From the NCBI RefSeq assembly GCF_019904255.1, contig NZ_CP063203.1:1932001-1996000 (forward strand): 64,000 nucleotides of DNA. The letters are read 5' to 3'. Made by a program: the position numbers and the translations under genes. Below, in pieces: positions 55,199 through 63,634 of this stretch (its first letter is position 1; each line of letters opens with the position of its first letter). The stretch is from Marixanthomonas sp. SCSIO 43207. Its GTDB lineage: Bacteria > Bacteroidota > Bacteroidia > Flavobacteriales > Flavobacteriaceae. Under the pieces are notes generated by a model. That model was not told where the DNA came from. It saw nothing but the letters and a program-made list of their open reading frames with translations, and made no database searches.

Positions 55199-58120
55199 AT
55201 GAAAAAAACTTACCTATTATTAGCATGTAGTTTAATATGCTTTACTTCCCTTCTAGCGCAGCAAAAACTTCCTCCTACAGAAGTTATTACTGGAACTTAT
55301 TTGGGAAAAACAATGCCTCTTAGAGAGTTTGCAAAGCTTAAGCCTGAAGAAAGAAAAAGTGAAACGGTAGAGGTAATGGTGCCTAACGACTCTAGAACTC
55401 AAATGGAGCACGTAGAAACAACTACTATTTTAAATAACCTTCAAACCAAAACAGGAAAAATAAAAACTAGAGATATTGAACAAAATTTTATTGGAGTTTC
55501 TCAGTCTGAATCTGGTTTTTTACCTCCAGATCCAACTGGAGCCGTAGGTCCTGATTATTATGTGCATTCTGTTAACTCATTAGTAAAAATATTTGATAAG
55601 CAAGGAAATCTAGAAGTAGGTCCTACAAGTCTAGCTGCTTTTTTAGGTATTAACAGTAATGCAGGTGACCCTATAATTTTATATGATCAATTAGCAGAGC
55701 GCTGGGTTGTGAGTGAATTTGGTTCATTAAACAACTCTTTGGCAATTGGTGTTTCTGAAACGAGTGACCCAACAGGAGCTTATAATGTATATCAATATCA
55801 ATTTAGCGGTTTTCCAGATTATCCTAAATACGGATTATGGCATGATGGTTATTATGGAACCGTAAACCTTAACGGTCAAACTACACAAGCATTTGTGATG
55901 GACCGAAATGAAATGTTAATTGGTGGAGCAAATCCAACCATTCAAATTTTTAACCTACCACAAATTGTAGTAAACCCTAACCAAGTAAAAAGTCCTGGTG
56001 CAGTGAGTTTACTAGGAACAAATGTTGATACATCAGCTCCAGGTTATATTGTTTATTTACAAGATGATGGATGGACAAGTCAAATTACATTTGACCATTT
56101 AAAAATTTGGGAAATTGACGTAGACTGGGATAATGCTAACAATTCAACTGTATCACAACCATTAGAAATTGCTACAGATCCTTTTGATGCTGGTGAGCTT
56201 TTTGGTAACGGAAATGGAGCAATACGCCAACCAGGAACTTCTCAACGTTTAGCAGGACACGGAGGTATTATCTCTTTCCCAACACACTACAGAAGTTTTG
56301 CAGATCACAACTCGTGGTTAATAACATTCAACACTTTTATTGATAATAATGAAACTGGAGGAATAAGATGGATTGAACTACGTAATGATGATGTAAGTGA
56401 TTGGAGTATTTTCCAAGAAGGTACCTATTCTATAGCAGATGGTCACAGTCGTTTAATGAGTAGTGCAGCAATGGATGCATTAGGAAATATAGGAATGGCT
56501 TATACAACAGCTAGTGAAACGCTACCTGTATCACTTCGTTATACGGGAAGATTTAATGGAGACCCATTAGGTCAAATGACTGTAGCAGAAACTACAATAA
56601 TCGATGGCCCTGGAATACGTAACAACTCAAACCGTTATGGAGATTATTCACATATGGTATTAGATCCAGATGAGTTTACTTTTTGGTTTACTTCAGATTA
56701 TTTTTCATCTTTAAATAACTGGAGAACACAAATTGCAGCGTTCTCATTAAGTGGAGGATTTGCAACTGACGTTGGTGTTAGTAATATTTCACAACCAGAA
56801 GATGGTGTATTAAGTAATGACGAAACAATTGAAGTAACTATAAGAAACTTTGGTACCGATGCACAAAGCAATATTCCGGTAGAATTAGTTGTAGATGGAA
56901 ATACTGTAGCAAACGAAGTGTTTTCAGGAACTATAGAAGCTAACGAAACTGCAACCTATACTTTTACTGAAACTGTAGATTTATCAACTCCAGAAACTAC
57001 TTATACTATTGAAGTATTTACAGAATTAAGTGGAGACGAGTTTGCTGACAATAACGGTATAACAAAAGAAGTAAGAAGTTTACTAGCTACAGATGTAGGT
57101 CTTTCAGCTATAAACTCACCAGTAACTGGAACTAGCTTAGGAGAACAAACAGTTTCTGTAGAGGTTAACAACTTTGGAGCAAATCCACAGTCAAACTTTG
57201 AAATACAATATAGCCTTGATGGTGCTACACCAGTTGTAGAAACTGTAACTGAAACCATTAATGCAGGTGAATCAATTACTTTTGATTTTAACGAAACAGT
57301 AATTTTTGATGAAATTAGAGAATACGAAATTGAAGTAAGCACCAATTTAACAGGTGATCAACAACCAGCAAACAACACTATTACTGAAACAGTAGAAAAT
57401 ATTTACTGTCAGCCAGAGTTAAACTGTAGCTTTGGTGATGGATTCAGGTTAGTTTCTATAGCAGAAATTAATAACCCATCAGAGTGTGAAGGATATGGTG
57501 ATTTCAGAAATCAAATAGCAAATATCTCTGCTGGTAGCACTAACGACCTTACAATTACTACAGGCTATGGAAGACAGTACGTAAAAGTTTGGATAGATTT
57601 TAATGATGATTTTGAATTTAGTAGTAATGAAGTTGTAGTTCAAAACGTTGAAATTGCACCTGGAGAAAACGTTGGAACATTTACTGAAACATTGAGTTTG
57701 GTTGTACCATCAGATGCACCTATAGGAGAGCACATAATGCGTTTAAGAAGTAAAAGAGGAGTGCCAGTTCCTAATGACAGTTGTGATGATAGCGGTATAG
57801 GTGAAATAGAAGATTATACTGTAAACATTGGAGAACTAGGAGTTAATGATTATCAAATCTCAAGCTCAGAGCTAGTTGTAACTACAACTAATAATAAACA
57901 ATTTGATGTATCATTAAATACGTTATTTGATGGTGGTGTATTCTTAGAGGTTTACAACACGTTGGGACAGCGTATTGCTTTTAACAAAGCAGTTTCAAAA
58001 GATGGAGGATCTTATAAAGTTTCTCTAGATATGTCACAAGTTGCAAGTGGTGTTTACATCATTAAAATGGGTGGACAGTCTACAACAAGCTATAAAACAG
58101 CTAGAATAGTGGTTAAATAA
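55199..58120 (+). CDS. T9SS-secreted CARDB/GEVED repeat protein
   Basis: 973 aa. Signal peptide (CSLICFTSLLAQ), a ~450-residue N-terminal domain probably forming a propeller (PPDPTGAVGPDYYVHSVNS, YDQLAERWVVSEF, FTFWFTSDYFSS), two CARDB-like modules (~520-735; DVGVSNISQPEDGVL and DVGLSAINSPVTGTSL), a GEVED domain (~750-880; VKVWIDFNDDFEFSSNE, GEIEDYTVNIG), and a T9SS sorting domain (LEVYNTLGQRIAF, VASGVYIIKM). Secreted or surface protein, no enzymatic residues recognised. Flanked by two secreted nucleases. Confidence 0.8.
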   Translation: MKKTYLLLACSLICFTSLLAQQKLPPTEVITGTYLGKTMPLREFAKLKPEERKSETVEVMVPNDSRTQMEHVETTTILNNLQTKTGKIKTRDIEQNFIGVSQSESGFLPPDPTGAVGPDYYVHSVNSLVKIFDKQGNLEVGPTSLAAFLGINSNAGDPIILYDQLAERWVVSEFGSLNNSLAIGVSETSDPTGAYNVYQYQFSGFPDYPKYGLWHDGYYGTVNLNGQTTQAFVMDRNEMLIGGANPTIQIFNLPQIVVNPNQVKSPGAVSLLGTNVDTSAPGYIVYLQDDGWTSQITFDHLKIWEIDVDWDNANNSTVSQPLEIATDPFDAGELFGNGNGAIRQPGTSQRLAGHGGIISFPTHYRSFADHNSWLITFNTFIDNNETGGIRWIELRNDDVSDWSIFQEGTYSIADGHSRLMSSAAMDALGNIGMAYTTASETLPVSLRYTGRFNGDPLGQMTVAETTIIDGPGIRNNSNRYGDYSHMVLDPDEFTFWFTSDYFSSLNNWRTQIAAFSLSGGFATDVGVSNISQPEDGVLSNDETIEVTIRNFGTDAQSNIPVELVVDGNTVANEVFSGTIEANETATYTFTETVDLSTPETTYTIEVFTELSGDEFADNNGITKEVRSLLATDVGLSAINSPVTGTSLGEQTVSVEVNNFGANPQSNFEIQYSLDGATPVVETVTETINAGESITFDFNETVIFDEIREYEIEVSTNLTGDQQPANNTITETVENIYCQPELNCSFGDGFRLVSIAEINNPSECEGYGDFRNQIANISAGSTNDLTITTGYGRQYVKVWIDFNDDFEFSSNEVVVQNVEIAPGENVGTFTETLSLVVPSDAPIGEHIMRLRSKRGVPVPNDSCDDSGIGEIEDYTVNIGELGVNDYQISSSELVVTTTNNKQFDVSLNTLFDGGVFLEVYNTLGQRIAFNKAVSKDGGSYKVSLDMSQVASGVYIIKMGGQSTTSYKTARIVVK

Positions 58121-58141
58121 TTAAATATAAACCACATAGAA

Positions 58142-58176
58142 TAAAAAAAGCATCCTTTCACAAGGATGCTTTTTTA
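58142..58176. terminator. Bidirectional terminator between the GEVED gene and the second endonuclease gene
   Basis: 9-bp stem AGCATCCTT / AAGGATGCT with a TCAC loop, A run left and T run right, between convergent genes. Confidence 0.9.
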
Positions 58177-58194
58177 GTTTTAAAAAAGGTAAGT

Positions 58195-59232
58195 TTACTT
58201 AATAATTACTTTCTTAACAATCTTTTTATCTGAAGAAATAAGGTGTAAAAGATATACGCCTCTATTTAATCCAGAAACATCAATAGCGCCTGTTGCTTGT
58301 TGATTAATTACCTTTCTTCCTGCTACATCAAAAAGAATATAATTTTCAAAACCAAGACCTGTGTTTGTTTCTATATACAGAGTTTCTGAAGCAGGATTAG
58401 GATAAATAGCTGTTGTAGCTGTAGAAAACTCTTCAGTAGATAATAAACCCCATCTATCCTCTGCTTGTGGGCCTCCCCAAATAATGGTAGCTAAAATAGG
58501 ATTGTCTATAAAAGGATTTCTGTTTCCGTAGATGTTTTCTAAATAAGGATTACGTTGATCTTCCAATTCACTCACCGGATCTTCAACATTCCATTGCAAA
58601 AACAACTGAAGCATATCTGTAGATCCTTGTGTACTTCCATTACCCACCAAGCTAGGTAAACAACGGTCGCCATATCGAGTATACATATACATCATAATAC
58701 GCGCAACATCACCTTTCCACTCATCACCTGGATACCAAGCGCCACCACTTACAGATCCTGCGTTGCCACTTCCTGAACCAAATTTTTTATTTCCTCTATT
58801 TCCGTTTGCTTGCACATCTGAAGGACGTAAGTTATGAGGATCGGCACCTATACCGGTTGTTCCACTGCTTGTCCCGCCCATTGATGGATTTGCTAGAGAT
58901 CGCGGAAATGTGTGTTCTCTATTGTACTCACAAGTTCCTCCTCCAAAATCATCTTTGTCACGACTTCTATCTGTTACACAATTTCCATCATTGTCATTGT
59001 AACCATAAATTAATAATACGTTTGCTGCATTTTCGGGATCTTCATCTGTTACTTTTACTGCATCTTTAACATCATTGTAAGTAAAAGTATTATTATTAAT
59101 ATCAATCTTATCTTGAAGCTCAAAATATAAATCTTGGCCGGTTAAGGACAAATCTACATCATTGTAATAAGGTTGCTGAGCGCTGGTAGCATAAGCAACT
59201 AATAGAATTGGGATAAGTAATAGTTTTTTCAT
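58195..59232 (-). CDS. T9SS-secreted endonuclease I
   Basis: 345 aa. Signal peptide (LLLIPILLVAYATSAQ), endonuclease I domain with the His-Me core YNREHTFPRS, DPHNLRPSDVQANGNRGN (metal-binding Asn) and WKGDVARIMMYMYTRY, then a short T9SS sorting domain (IYPNPASETLYIET, LNRGVYLLHLIS). Compared with the 53.1-55.1 kb nuclease it lacks the lamin-tail module. It cleaves extracellular DNA, probably for nutrient use. It starts 10 bp after the RNA methyltransferase stop on the same strand, so it may be read through from it. Confidence 0.9.
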   Translation of the reverse strand: MKKLLLIPILLVAYATSAQQPYYNDVDLSLTGQDLYFELQDKIDINNNTFTYNDVKDAVKVTDEDPENAANVLLIYGYNDNDGNCVTDRSRDKDDFGGGTCEYNREHTFPRSLANPSMGGTSSGTTGIGADPHNLRPSDVQANGNRGNKKFGSGSGNAGSVSGGAWYPGDEWKGDVARIMMYMYTRYGDRCLPSLVGNGSTQGSTDMLQLFLQWNVEDPVSELEDQRNPYLENIYGNRNPFIDNPILATIIWGGPQAEDRWGLLSTEEFSTATTAIYPNPASETLYIETNTGLGFENYILFDVAGRKVINQQATGAIDVSGLNRGVYLLHLISSDKKIVKKVIIK

Positions 59233-59242
59233 TGTTTGGGTT

Positions 59243-60451
59243 TTATTTATTTTGAAGTAATGCTATATAAAAACCGTCAAAACCAGATTTGCTAGCATAA
59301 ATCTTTTCTTCATTTACAAGGGAGAAGTTTTTTCCGGCTTCACTGCTTAAAAAAGTAGAAACTTGCTCACTATTTTCTGAAGGTAAAATAGAACAAGTTG
59401 CATATACCAATTGCCCACCAGGTTTTACCATATTTGAATAAGAAGTAAGAATCTCTTGTTGTGTATCTTTAATTGTATTTAAAAATTCGGGTTGTAATTT
59501 CCATTTGGCATCTGGGTTACGTTTTAAAACACCCAATCCTGAACAGGGCGCATCAATTAAAACCTTATCTGCAGAGCCTTTAAGCTTTTTGATAACTTTT
59601 GTTGAATCAATTAAACGAGTTTCAATATTGTGAGCACCATTTCTACGAGCTCTACGTTTTAATTCTTTTAATTTATTACCATAGATATCAAGAGCGATAA
59701 CTTGACCTTTATTTTCCATCAAGGCTGCCAAATGTAAACTTTTACCACCTGCACCTGCACAGGCGTCAATTACGCGCATTCCTGGTTTCGGGTTTAAAAT
59801 TTCTGCAACTTTTTGAGAAGAAGCATCTTGAACTTCAAACCATCCTTTCTTAAAAGCATCTGTAATAAATACATTTGCTCGTTCTTTGAGTTTTAATGCA
59901 TAAGGGTAACCTTCAATTGTTACGGTATCAATATCTTGATCAAAAAGCTCATTTTGAACTTCTTTTACACTAGCTTTTAAAGTGTTAACACGCAGGACAA
60001 CATCTGCTAATTGATTTAAAGCTGCAATTTCAGAAGTCCATTTTTTGCCTAATTCTGCTTCACCAAGTTTGTCTAACCAATCTGGGATAGACTCTCGGTA
60101 TTTTCTTATTTTGGAAAGCTCGTCAAATTTGCCTTTTATGCGTCGAGTAGGGGTAGCTTCAAATTGTGGCCAATCAGGGATTTTAATTCCGTTGAGTGTT
60201 GCCCATACCGCAAATAGACGAAATAGATTGGCGCGGTCAAAAGGTTCTTTTACTTCGGCTATTTCAGCATATAACCGTTTCCAGCGTACAATATCATAGG
60301 TAGTTTCGGCAATAAAACTTCTATCACGTGAACCCCAGCGTTTATCACGTTTGAGCGTGTCTTTAAGCACTTTATCAGCTTGTTTGTTTTCATTAAAGAT
60401 TAAATGCAGTGCATCTACTGTTGCAAATACTAAATTTCGGTGTAGCCTCAT
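59243..60451 (-). CDS. RsmB/NOP-type RNA cytosine methyltransferase
   Basis: 402 aa. SAM-binding motif VIDACAGAGGKSLHLAAL, the DAPCSGLGVLKRNPDAKW motif and the catalytic Cys in VYATCSILPSENSEQV show an m5C RNA methyltransferase of the RsmB/NOP2 class. The N-terminal ~170 residues are NusB-like, as in RsmB. It probably modifies 16S rRNA or tRNA. A -7 box lies upstream on the minus strand. Confidence 0.9.
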   Translation of the reverse strand: MRLHRNLVFATVDALHLIFNENKQADKVLKDTLKRDKRWGSRDRSFIAETTYDIVRWKRLYAEIAEVKEPFDRANLFRLFAVWATLNGIKIPDWPQFEATPTRRIKGKFDELSKIRKYRESIPDWLDKLGEAELGKKWTSEIAALNQLADVVLRVNTLKASVKEVQNELFDQDIDTVTIEGYPYALKLKERANVFITDAFKKGWFEVQDASSQKVAEILNPKPGMRVIDACAGAGGKSLHLAALMENKGQVIALDIYGNKLKELKRRARRNGAHNIETRLIDSTKVIKKLKGSADKVLIDAPCSGLGVLKRNPDAKWKLQPEFLNTIKDTQQEILTSYSNMVKPGGQLVYATCSILPSENSEQVSTFLSSEAGKNFSLVNEEKIYASKSGFDGFYIALLQNK

Positions 60452-60468
60452 TGTTTTAAATTGGTTTG

Positions 60469-60476
60469 CAAAGGTA
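60469..60476 (-). promoter_or_regulatory. -7 box of the RNA methyltransferase gene
   Basis: TACCTTTG on the minus strand, exact TAnnTTTG match, 18 bp before the start. Confidence 0.5.
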
Positions 60477-60497
60477 TTATAATCCCATCGTTTTATT

Positions 60498-60505
60498 TAT
60501 TTTTG
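60498..60505 (+). promoter_or_regulatory. -7 box of the YCF48-like gene
   Basis: TATTTTTG on the plus strand, exact match, 17 bp before ATG 60522; divergent from the neighbouring -7 box. Confidence 0.5.
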
Positions 60506-60521
60506 GCATAAAAATTTACAA

Positions 60522-61562
60522 ATGCGCTTACTTCCCAGTTTATTGCTTTTACTAAGCATAATTTCCTGTACATCAAATAAGTCAAAAAAATTTACTTCGG
60601 TTAATATTGAACCTGTATTTACAGATAGTCTCAGCATACGAGCAATTACACCGCTTGATGAAAATAGAGTTTGGTTTGCTGCCGATAAAGGAATAGTAGG
60701 GCTCATTGATAATAAACAACCTAAACTTGCCACGATTAAATATGAAGACTCATTACTTCACTTTCGTTCTATTGCAGCGACAGATTCAGCAGTTTTTGTG
60801 TTGAGTATTGCAAATCCTGCTGTATTGTATAAAATTGGATTTGATGGAACAAAAGCGACAAATATTCAAGAAGTCTATACCGAAACAGGGGAGAAGGTTT
60901 TTTATGATTCTATGAAGTTTTGGAACAACGAAGAAGGTATAGCTATGGGAGATCCTATTGATGGATGCTTATCTATAATTTTAACTAAAAACGGAGGAGA
61001 TACCTGGAAAAAACTATCCTGTGATAACCTGCCAAAAGTAGAAAGTGGTGAGGCAGCTTTTGCGGCAAGTAACAGTAACATATCGTTGTATAAAGATAAC
61101 GTTTGGATTGCTACCGGCGGTAAACGAGCTCGTATTTTCCATTCAAGTAACAAAGGGAAGGATTGGGAAGTTTTTGAAACTCCTATCATTCAAGGAAAAG
61201 CTATGACAGGCATTTATAGCGTTCATTTTTTTGATAATAAAACAGGAATTATTTTTGGCGGAGACTGGGAGCAAAAAAACTACAATGAAGGAAATAAAGC
61301 TATTACAAAAGATGGTGGTAAAACGTGGAATTTGATAAGCAATGGAAATGAACCTGGATATAGATCATCGGTCAAATTTGTACCCAATACTAATGGAAAT
61401 GATATAGTAGCCGTAGGATCACCAGGAATTTCATATAGCAATGATCAAGGTGAAACATGGCAAGAACTTTCTGAACAAGGCTTTTACGCTCTTGAGTTTG
61501 TAAATGACAGCATCGCTTTTGCTAGTGGCGCCAATAAGATTGTAAAACTTCTATTTAAATAG
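60522..61562 (+). CDS. YCF48/BNR-like beta-propeller lipoprotein
   Basis: 346 aa. Lipoprotein signal (LLLLLSIISC, Cys near residue 16). Repeated BNR-type Asp-box blades: ENRVWFAADKGIVGLI, NGGDTWKKLS, NKGKDWEVFE, DGGKTWNLIS, DQGETWQELS. This resembles YCF48/HCF136 photosystem assembly-type and sialidase-like propellers, often annotated oxidoreductase in flavobacteria; no catalytic residues are evident. Surface or periplasmic binding protein. Terminator follows. Confidence 0.8.
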   Translation: MRLLPSLLLLLSIISCTSNKSKKFTSVNIEPVFTDSLSIRAITPLDENRVWFAADKGIVGLIDNKQPKLATIKYEDSLLHFRSIAATDSAVFVLSIANPAVLYKIGFDGTKATNIQEVYTETGEKVFYDSMKFWNNEEGIAMGDPIDGCLSIILTKNGGDTWKKLSCDNLPKVESGEAAFAASNSNISLYKDNVWIATGGKRARIFHSSNKGKDWEVFETPIIQGKAMTGIYSVHFFDNKTGIIFGGDWEQKNYNEGNKAITKDGGKTWNLISNGNEPGYRSSVKFVPNTNGNDIVAVGSPGISYSNDQGETWQELSEQGFYALEFVNDSIAFASGANKIVKLLFK

Positions 61563-61563
61563 T

Positions 61564-61596
61564 AAAAGGGAACATAGTGTTATTATGCTCCCTTTT
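61564..61596. terminator. Bidirectional terminator between YCF48-like gene and ECF cluster
   Basis: Stem AAAAGGGA / TCCCTTTT extended past one mismatch by CATA / TATG, between convergent genes. Confidence 0.7.
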
Positions 61597-61617
61597 ATCT
61601 AAACAAAAACCAACCAA

Positions 61618-62067
61618 TTATTTTTTATTCCGTTTGCGTTCTCTATAGCGTTTAAGCAATTCTTTTTTAAAATCTTCTTCAGCTTTTTTAAGGTTAATTA
61701 TTTTTGCAGGCGAAATAATTTTTTTTAACTCAGAGATTAATTCTTTACGGTATTGTAATTCTCTTTGTTCTAGTTGCATTTCGCAATCAATTAAGGTGTT
61801 AGCTTCAGAAGTACTCATGGCGTCAACACCGTTTTTTAATTTTGAATAAATTTGTTCTTTCTTAGTTCGGTGCAATTGATGCATTTTCTCTTCGTAAGCA
61901 TTATAAACTGGCCAAAATTTTTCTGCTTCTTTTGAAGAAAACTGAAGCTCTTCGGTAATATGAGCTGTTTTTAATGCTTTTATTTTTTTATGCCATTCAT
62001 CCCTATCGTTTTTTTGTGCAAAAACGGTCGAGGTAGCTATCAATAATAGAATAAGTAGTTGTTTCAT
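61618..62067 (-). CDS. Exported helical protein of the ECF sigma cluster
   Basis: 149 aa. Signal peptide (LLILLLIATSTVFAQ), then an all-helical, charged domain (LKTAHITEELQFSSKEAEKF, VYNAYEEKMHQLHRTKKEQI, ELKKIISPAKIINLKKAEED) ending in a strongly basic tail (KRYRERKRNKK). It resembles Spy/CpxP-like periplasmic sensors, and such genes are often called sensor of ECF-type sigma factor in flavobacteria. Third gene of the sigma cluster, 1 bp after the membrane protein gene. Confidence 0.75.
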   Translation of the reverse strand: MKQLLILLLIATSTVFAQKNDRDEWHKKIKALKTAHITEELQFSSKEAEKFWPVYNAYEEKMHQLHRTKKEQIYSKLKNGVDAMSTSEANTLIDCEMQLEQRELQYRKELISELKKIISPAKIINLKKAEEDFKKELLKRYRERKRNKK

Positions 62068-62068
62068 A

Positions 62069-62566
62069 TTATTCGTTTAATAAGGTGGATTCATCTACAG
62101 TATCTAGCAGGTAACTTTCCATTTCTTCTTCAGAAATTGTTTCAGAATCATAATTTAAAATATCATCATTACTTTCAGAAAGTAAATTGGAAACATCATA
62201 TACATCATAATCAAGTTGTCCCGCATTAATATAATTTTCAATGGCTAAATAGTCTACCGTGTTTGCGTTAAGTGTAATTGATTCTTGTTTGTTAAATAGC
62301 AAAACTAGTAGGGTAATAGATGCTGCAATTGCCACTGCATATTTCACTTTACTTGTAAATAGGGAGCGTACTTTGGTTTGTTTTTCTGAAATCTCTTCAC
62401 GTTGTAAGAGGCGATCATCAAAAGCATCAAAATAGTCATCAGGAACAGCAAAACCTGTGTCTTTTGGTAGATTTTCTAATTCAATTTTACTGAATAGATT
62501 TTCTTCAAAAGAATCAAAATAGTCTTCTGGAACTTTAAAACCGTGTGTATGCTTTTTTTTGTTCAT
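62069..62566 (-). CDS. Single-pass membrane protein, probable anti-sigma factor
   Basis: 165 aa. The N-terminal cytoplasmic part holds two copies of a VPxDYFDxF motif (GFKVPEDYFDSFEENLFSKI and GFAVPDDYFDAFDDRLLQRE), then a basic juxtamembrane segment, one membrane helix (VAIAASITLLVLLF), and an acidic extracytoplasmic tail. Position between sigma factor and periplasmic sensor suggests an anti-sigma factor with an unusual cytoplasmic sigma-binding module. No zinc-binding HxxxCxxC motif is present. Function inferred from context. Confidence 0.65.
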   Translation of the reverse strand: MNKKKHTHGFKVPEDYFDSFEENLFSKIELENLPKDTGFAVPDDYFDAFDDRLLQREEISEKQTKVRSLFTSKVKYAVAIAASITLLVLLFNKQESITLNANTVDYLAIENYINAGQLDYDVYDVSNLLSESNDDILNYDSETISEEEMESYLLDTVDESTLLNE

Positions 62567-62588
62567 TTATGTTTTGACTAAAAAAAAC

Positions 62589-63140
62589 CTAAAAGGTTTC
62601 ATTTGCTTTTAAATATTCGGTTATTTTCTTTACAGCAATGTGATAACTACTTTTTAATCCGCCTACAGATGTTTCTAGAATTTCAGATAGTTCGTCATAG
62701 GTATGATCGTCAAAATACTTCATATTAAATACCAATTGTTGTTTTGGAGGTAGGGATGCAATTGCCTTTTGTAATTGCAACTGGATGGTTTTTCCTTCAA
62801 AATAAACGTCTGTTTCTAGGTTTTTTAACGTACTTTCTTTAATCTCTTCAGATGAAATTTGTTTACGTTTTGCACGCTTGTTAATAAACGTTATTGATTC
62901 ATTGGTTGCAATGCGATACATCCAAGTATAAAGCTTGCTGTCTCCTTTAAATGAATCTATATTCCTATAAATTTTGATGAATGTATTTTGTAAAACATCA
63001 TCTGTGTCATCGTGATTTAATACTATTTTACGAATATGCCAATAGAGCTGTTTTTTATATTGAGATACAAGTTCTCTAAAAGCAGCTTCTTTTTGTTTGC
63101 TATTTTGTAAAGCCGTTACTAAATCTTGCTCTGTAACCAA
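62589..63140 (-). CDS. ECF-type RNA polymerase sigma factor
   Basis: 183 aa. Sigma region 2 (VLNHDDTDDVLQNTFIKIYR, TWMYRIATNESITFINKRAK) and region 4 (ALNFIDENT-type stretch seen as IASLPPKQQLVFNMKYFDD and SVGGLKSSYHIAVKKI). The start is TTG, as no ATG lies near and an upstream stop closes the frame. It heads a three-gene cluster with a likely membrane anti-sigma factor and a periplasmic sensor, and so probably responds to an envelope signal. The two candidate small RNAs lie directly upstream, on the other strand. Confidence 0.9.
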   Translation of the reverse strand: MVTEQDLVTALQNSKQKEAAFRELVSQYKKQLYWHIRKIVLNHDDTDDVLQNTFIKIYRNIDSFKGDSKLYTWMYRIATNESITFINKRAKRKQISSEEIKESTLKNLETDVYFEGKTIQLQLQKAIASLPPKQQLVFNMKYFDDHTYDELSEILETSVGGLKSSYHIAVKKITEYLKANETF

Positions 63141-63237
63141 AAATTAATGTTTTATTCTATTAGTATGACTATCTAAAAATAGAAAGGTTTAATGACAAAT
63201 GGTGTCTATTTATGAAAGAATTAAATTATTTCAAAAT

Positions 63238-63286
63238 ATCGACAAAATGCAATATTTTAAGATAAAAAGCATAAAATGTTTTTTTG
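63238..63286 (+). repeat. Conserved upstream block, copy A
   Basis: Contains ATCGA, AAATGCA, AAGATAAA, GCA and TTTTTTTG in the same order as copy B (63472-63515). The blocks differ by a 5-bp length change. They end at the -33-like TTTG of each unit and may bind an activator. Confidence 0.5.
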
Positions 63287-63309
63287 TAGGAAAATATTTA
63301 CTAGTTTTG
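63283..63309 (+). promoter_or_regulatory. Promoter of candidate small RNA A
   Basis: TTTG at 63283-63286 and TAGTTTTG at 63302-63309, exact TAnnTTTG match; spacer 15 bp, shorter than usual. Confidence 0.45.
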
Positions 63310-63315
63310 AAAAAC

Positions 63316-63404
63316 ACTACTTATGTGTTTGTTTATGTTATAAGCCTCAAGTATAACATAACAACTTAAAAACGGGTCTAAGCGGGGGCTGACCCGTTTT
63401 TTTA
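63316..63404 (+). ncRNA. Candidate small RNA A (about 89 nt)
   Basis: Predicted from the -7 box to the terminator. Hairpin 1 AAACAC/GTGTTT (63312-63330) encloses TACTTAT; hairpin 2 TATGTTATA/TATAACATA (63334-63360) has the loop AGCCTCAAG; the terminator hairpin AAAACGGGTC/GACCCGTTTT (63369-63400) carries a G-rich loop with GGGGG. No ORF. If transcription starts 7 nt after the box, hairpin 1 is only partly in the RNA. Alternative: the last hairpin is merely a minus-strand terminator. Confidence 0.45.
63368..63404. terminator. Intrinsic terminator of small RNA A
   Basis: 10-bp stem AAAACGGGTC / GACCCGTTTT, loop of 12 nt (possible inner AGC/GCT pairing closing a GGGG loop), then T run; weaker T run on the minus strand. 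Confidence 0.8.
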
Positions 63405-63471
63405 TATATTATTTTTTTATTCTGAAGCTAATTTTAGATGTAAGAAATTAACTATTAAATAAATTAAAAAC

Positions 63472-63515
63472 ATCGATGAAATGCATTTTTAAAAGATAAA
63501 GTGCAATTTTTTTTG
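63472..63515 (+). repeat. Conserved upstream block, copy B
   Basis: Second copy of the block at 63238-63286: ATCGA, AAATGCA, AAGATAAA, GCA and TTTTTTTG in the same order, ending at the -33-like TTTG of unit B. Confidence 0.5.
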
Positions 63516-63543
63516 CAGAATAGTAAAAAAGAATTTATATTTG
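63512..63543 (+). promoter_or_regulatory. Promoter of candidate small RNA B
   Basis: TTTG at 63512-63515 and TATATTTG at 63536-63543, 20-bp spacer, exact TAnnTTTG match. Confidence 0.5.
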
Positions 63544-63549
63544 AATCGT

Positions 63550-63634
63550 ATAACTTACTTATGAAACGTTATTACGTCCCCCAAATGTAATGACAGTATT
63601 AAAAAAAGAGCGGAGCCCCAACTGCTCTTTTTTT
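63550..63634 (+). ncRNA. Candidate small RNA B (about 85 nt)
   Basis: Contains TACTTATG (63556-63563), an 8-mer shared with unit A at nearly the same distance from the -7 box. Hairpin GTTATTAC/GTAATGAC (63568-63594, one G-U pair) presents GTCCCCCAAAT in its loop. The terminator hairpin AAAGAGC/GCTCTTT (63605-63630) presents GGAGCCCCAACT. No ORF. Its C-rich loops are complementary to the G-rich loop of unit A. Confidence 0.45.

Larger units (their letters stand above)
63141..63634 (+). other. Gene-free region holding two tandem non-coding units
   Basis: No ORF of note. It holds two plus-strand units (about 63238-63405 and 63472-63637), each with a conserved upstream block, a TAnnTTTG box, hairpins and a terminator. 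See the ncRNA entries. Confidence 0.6.
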
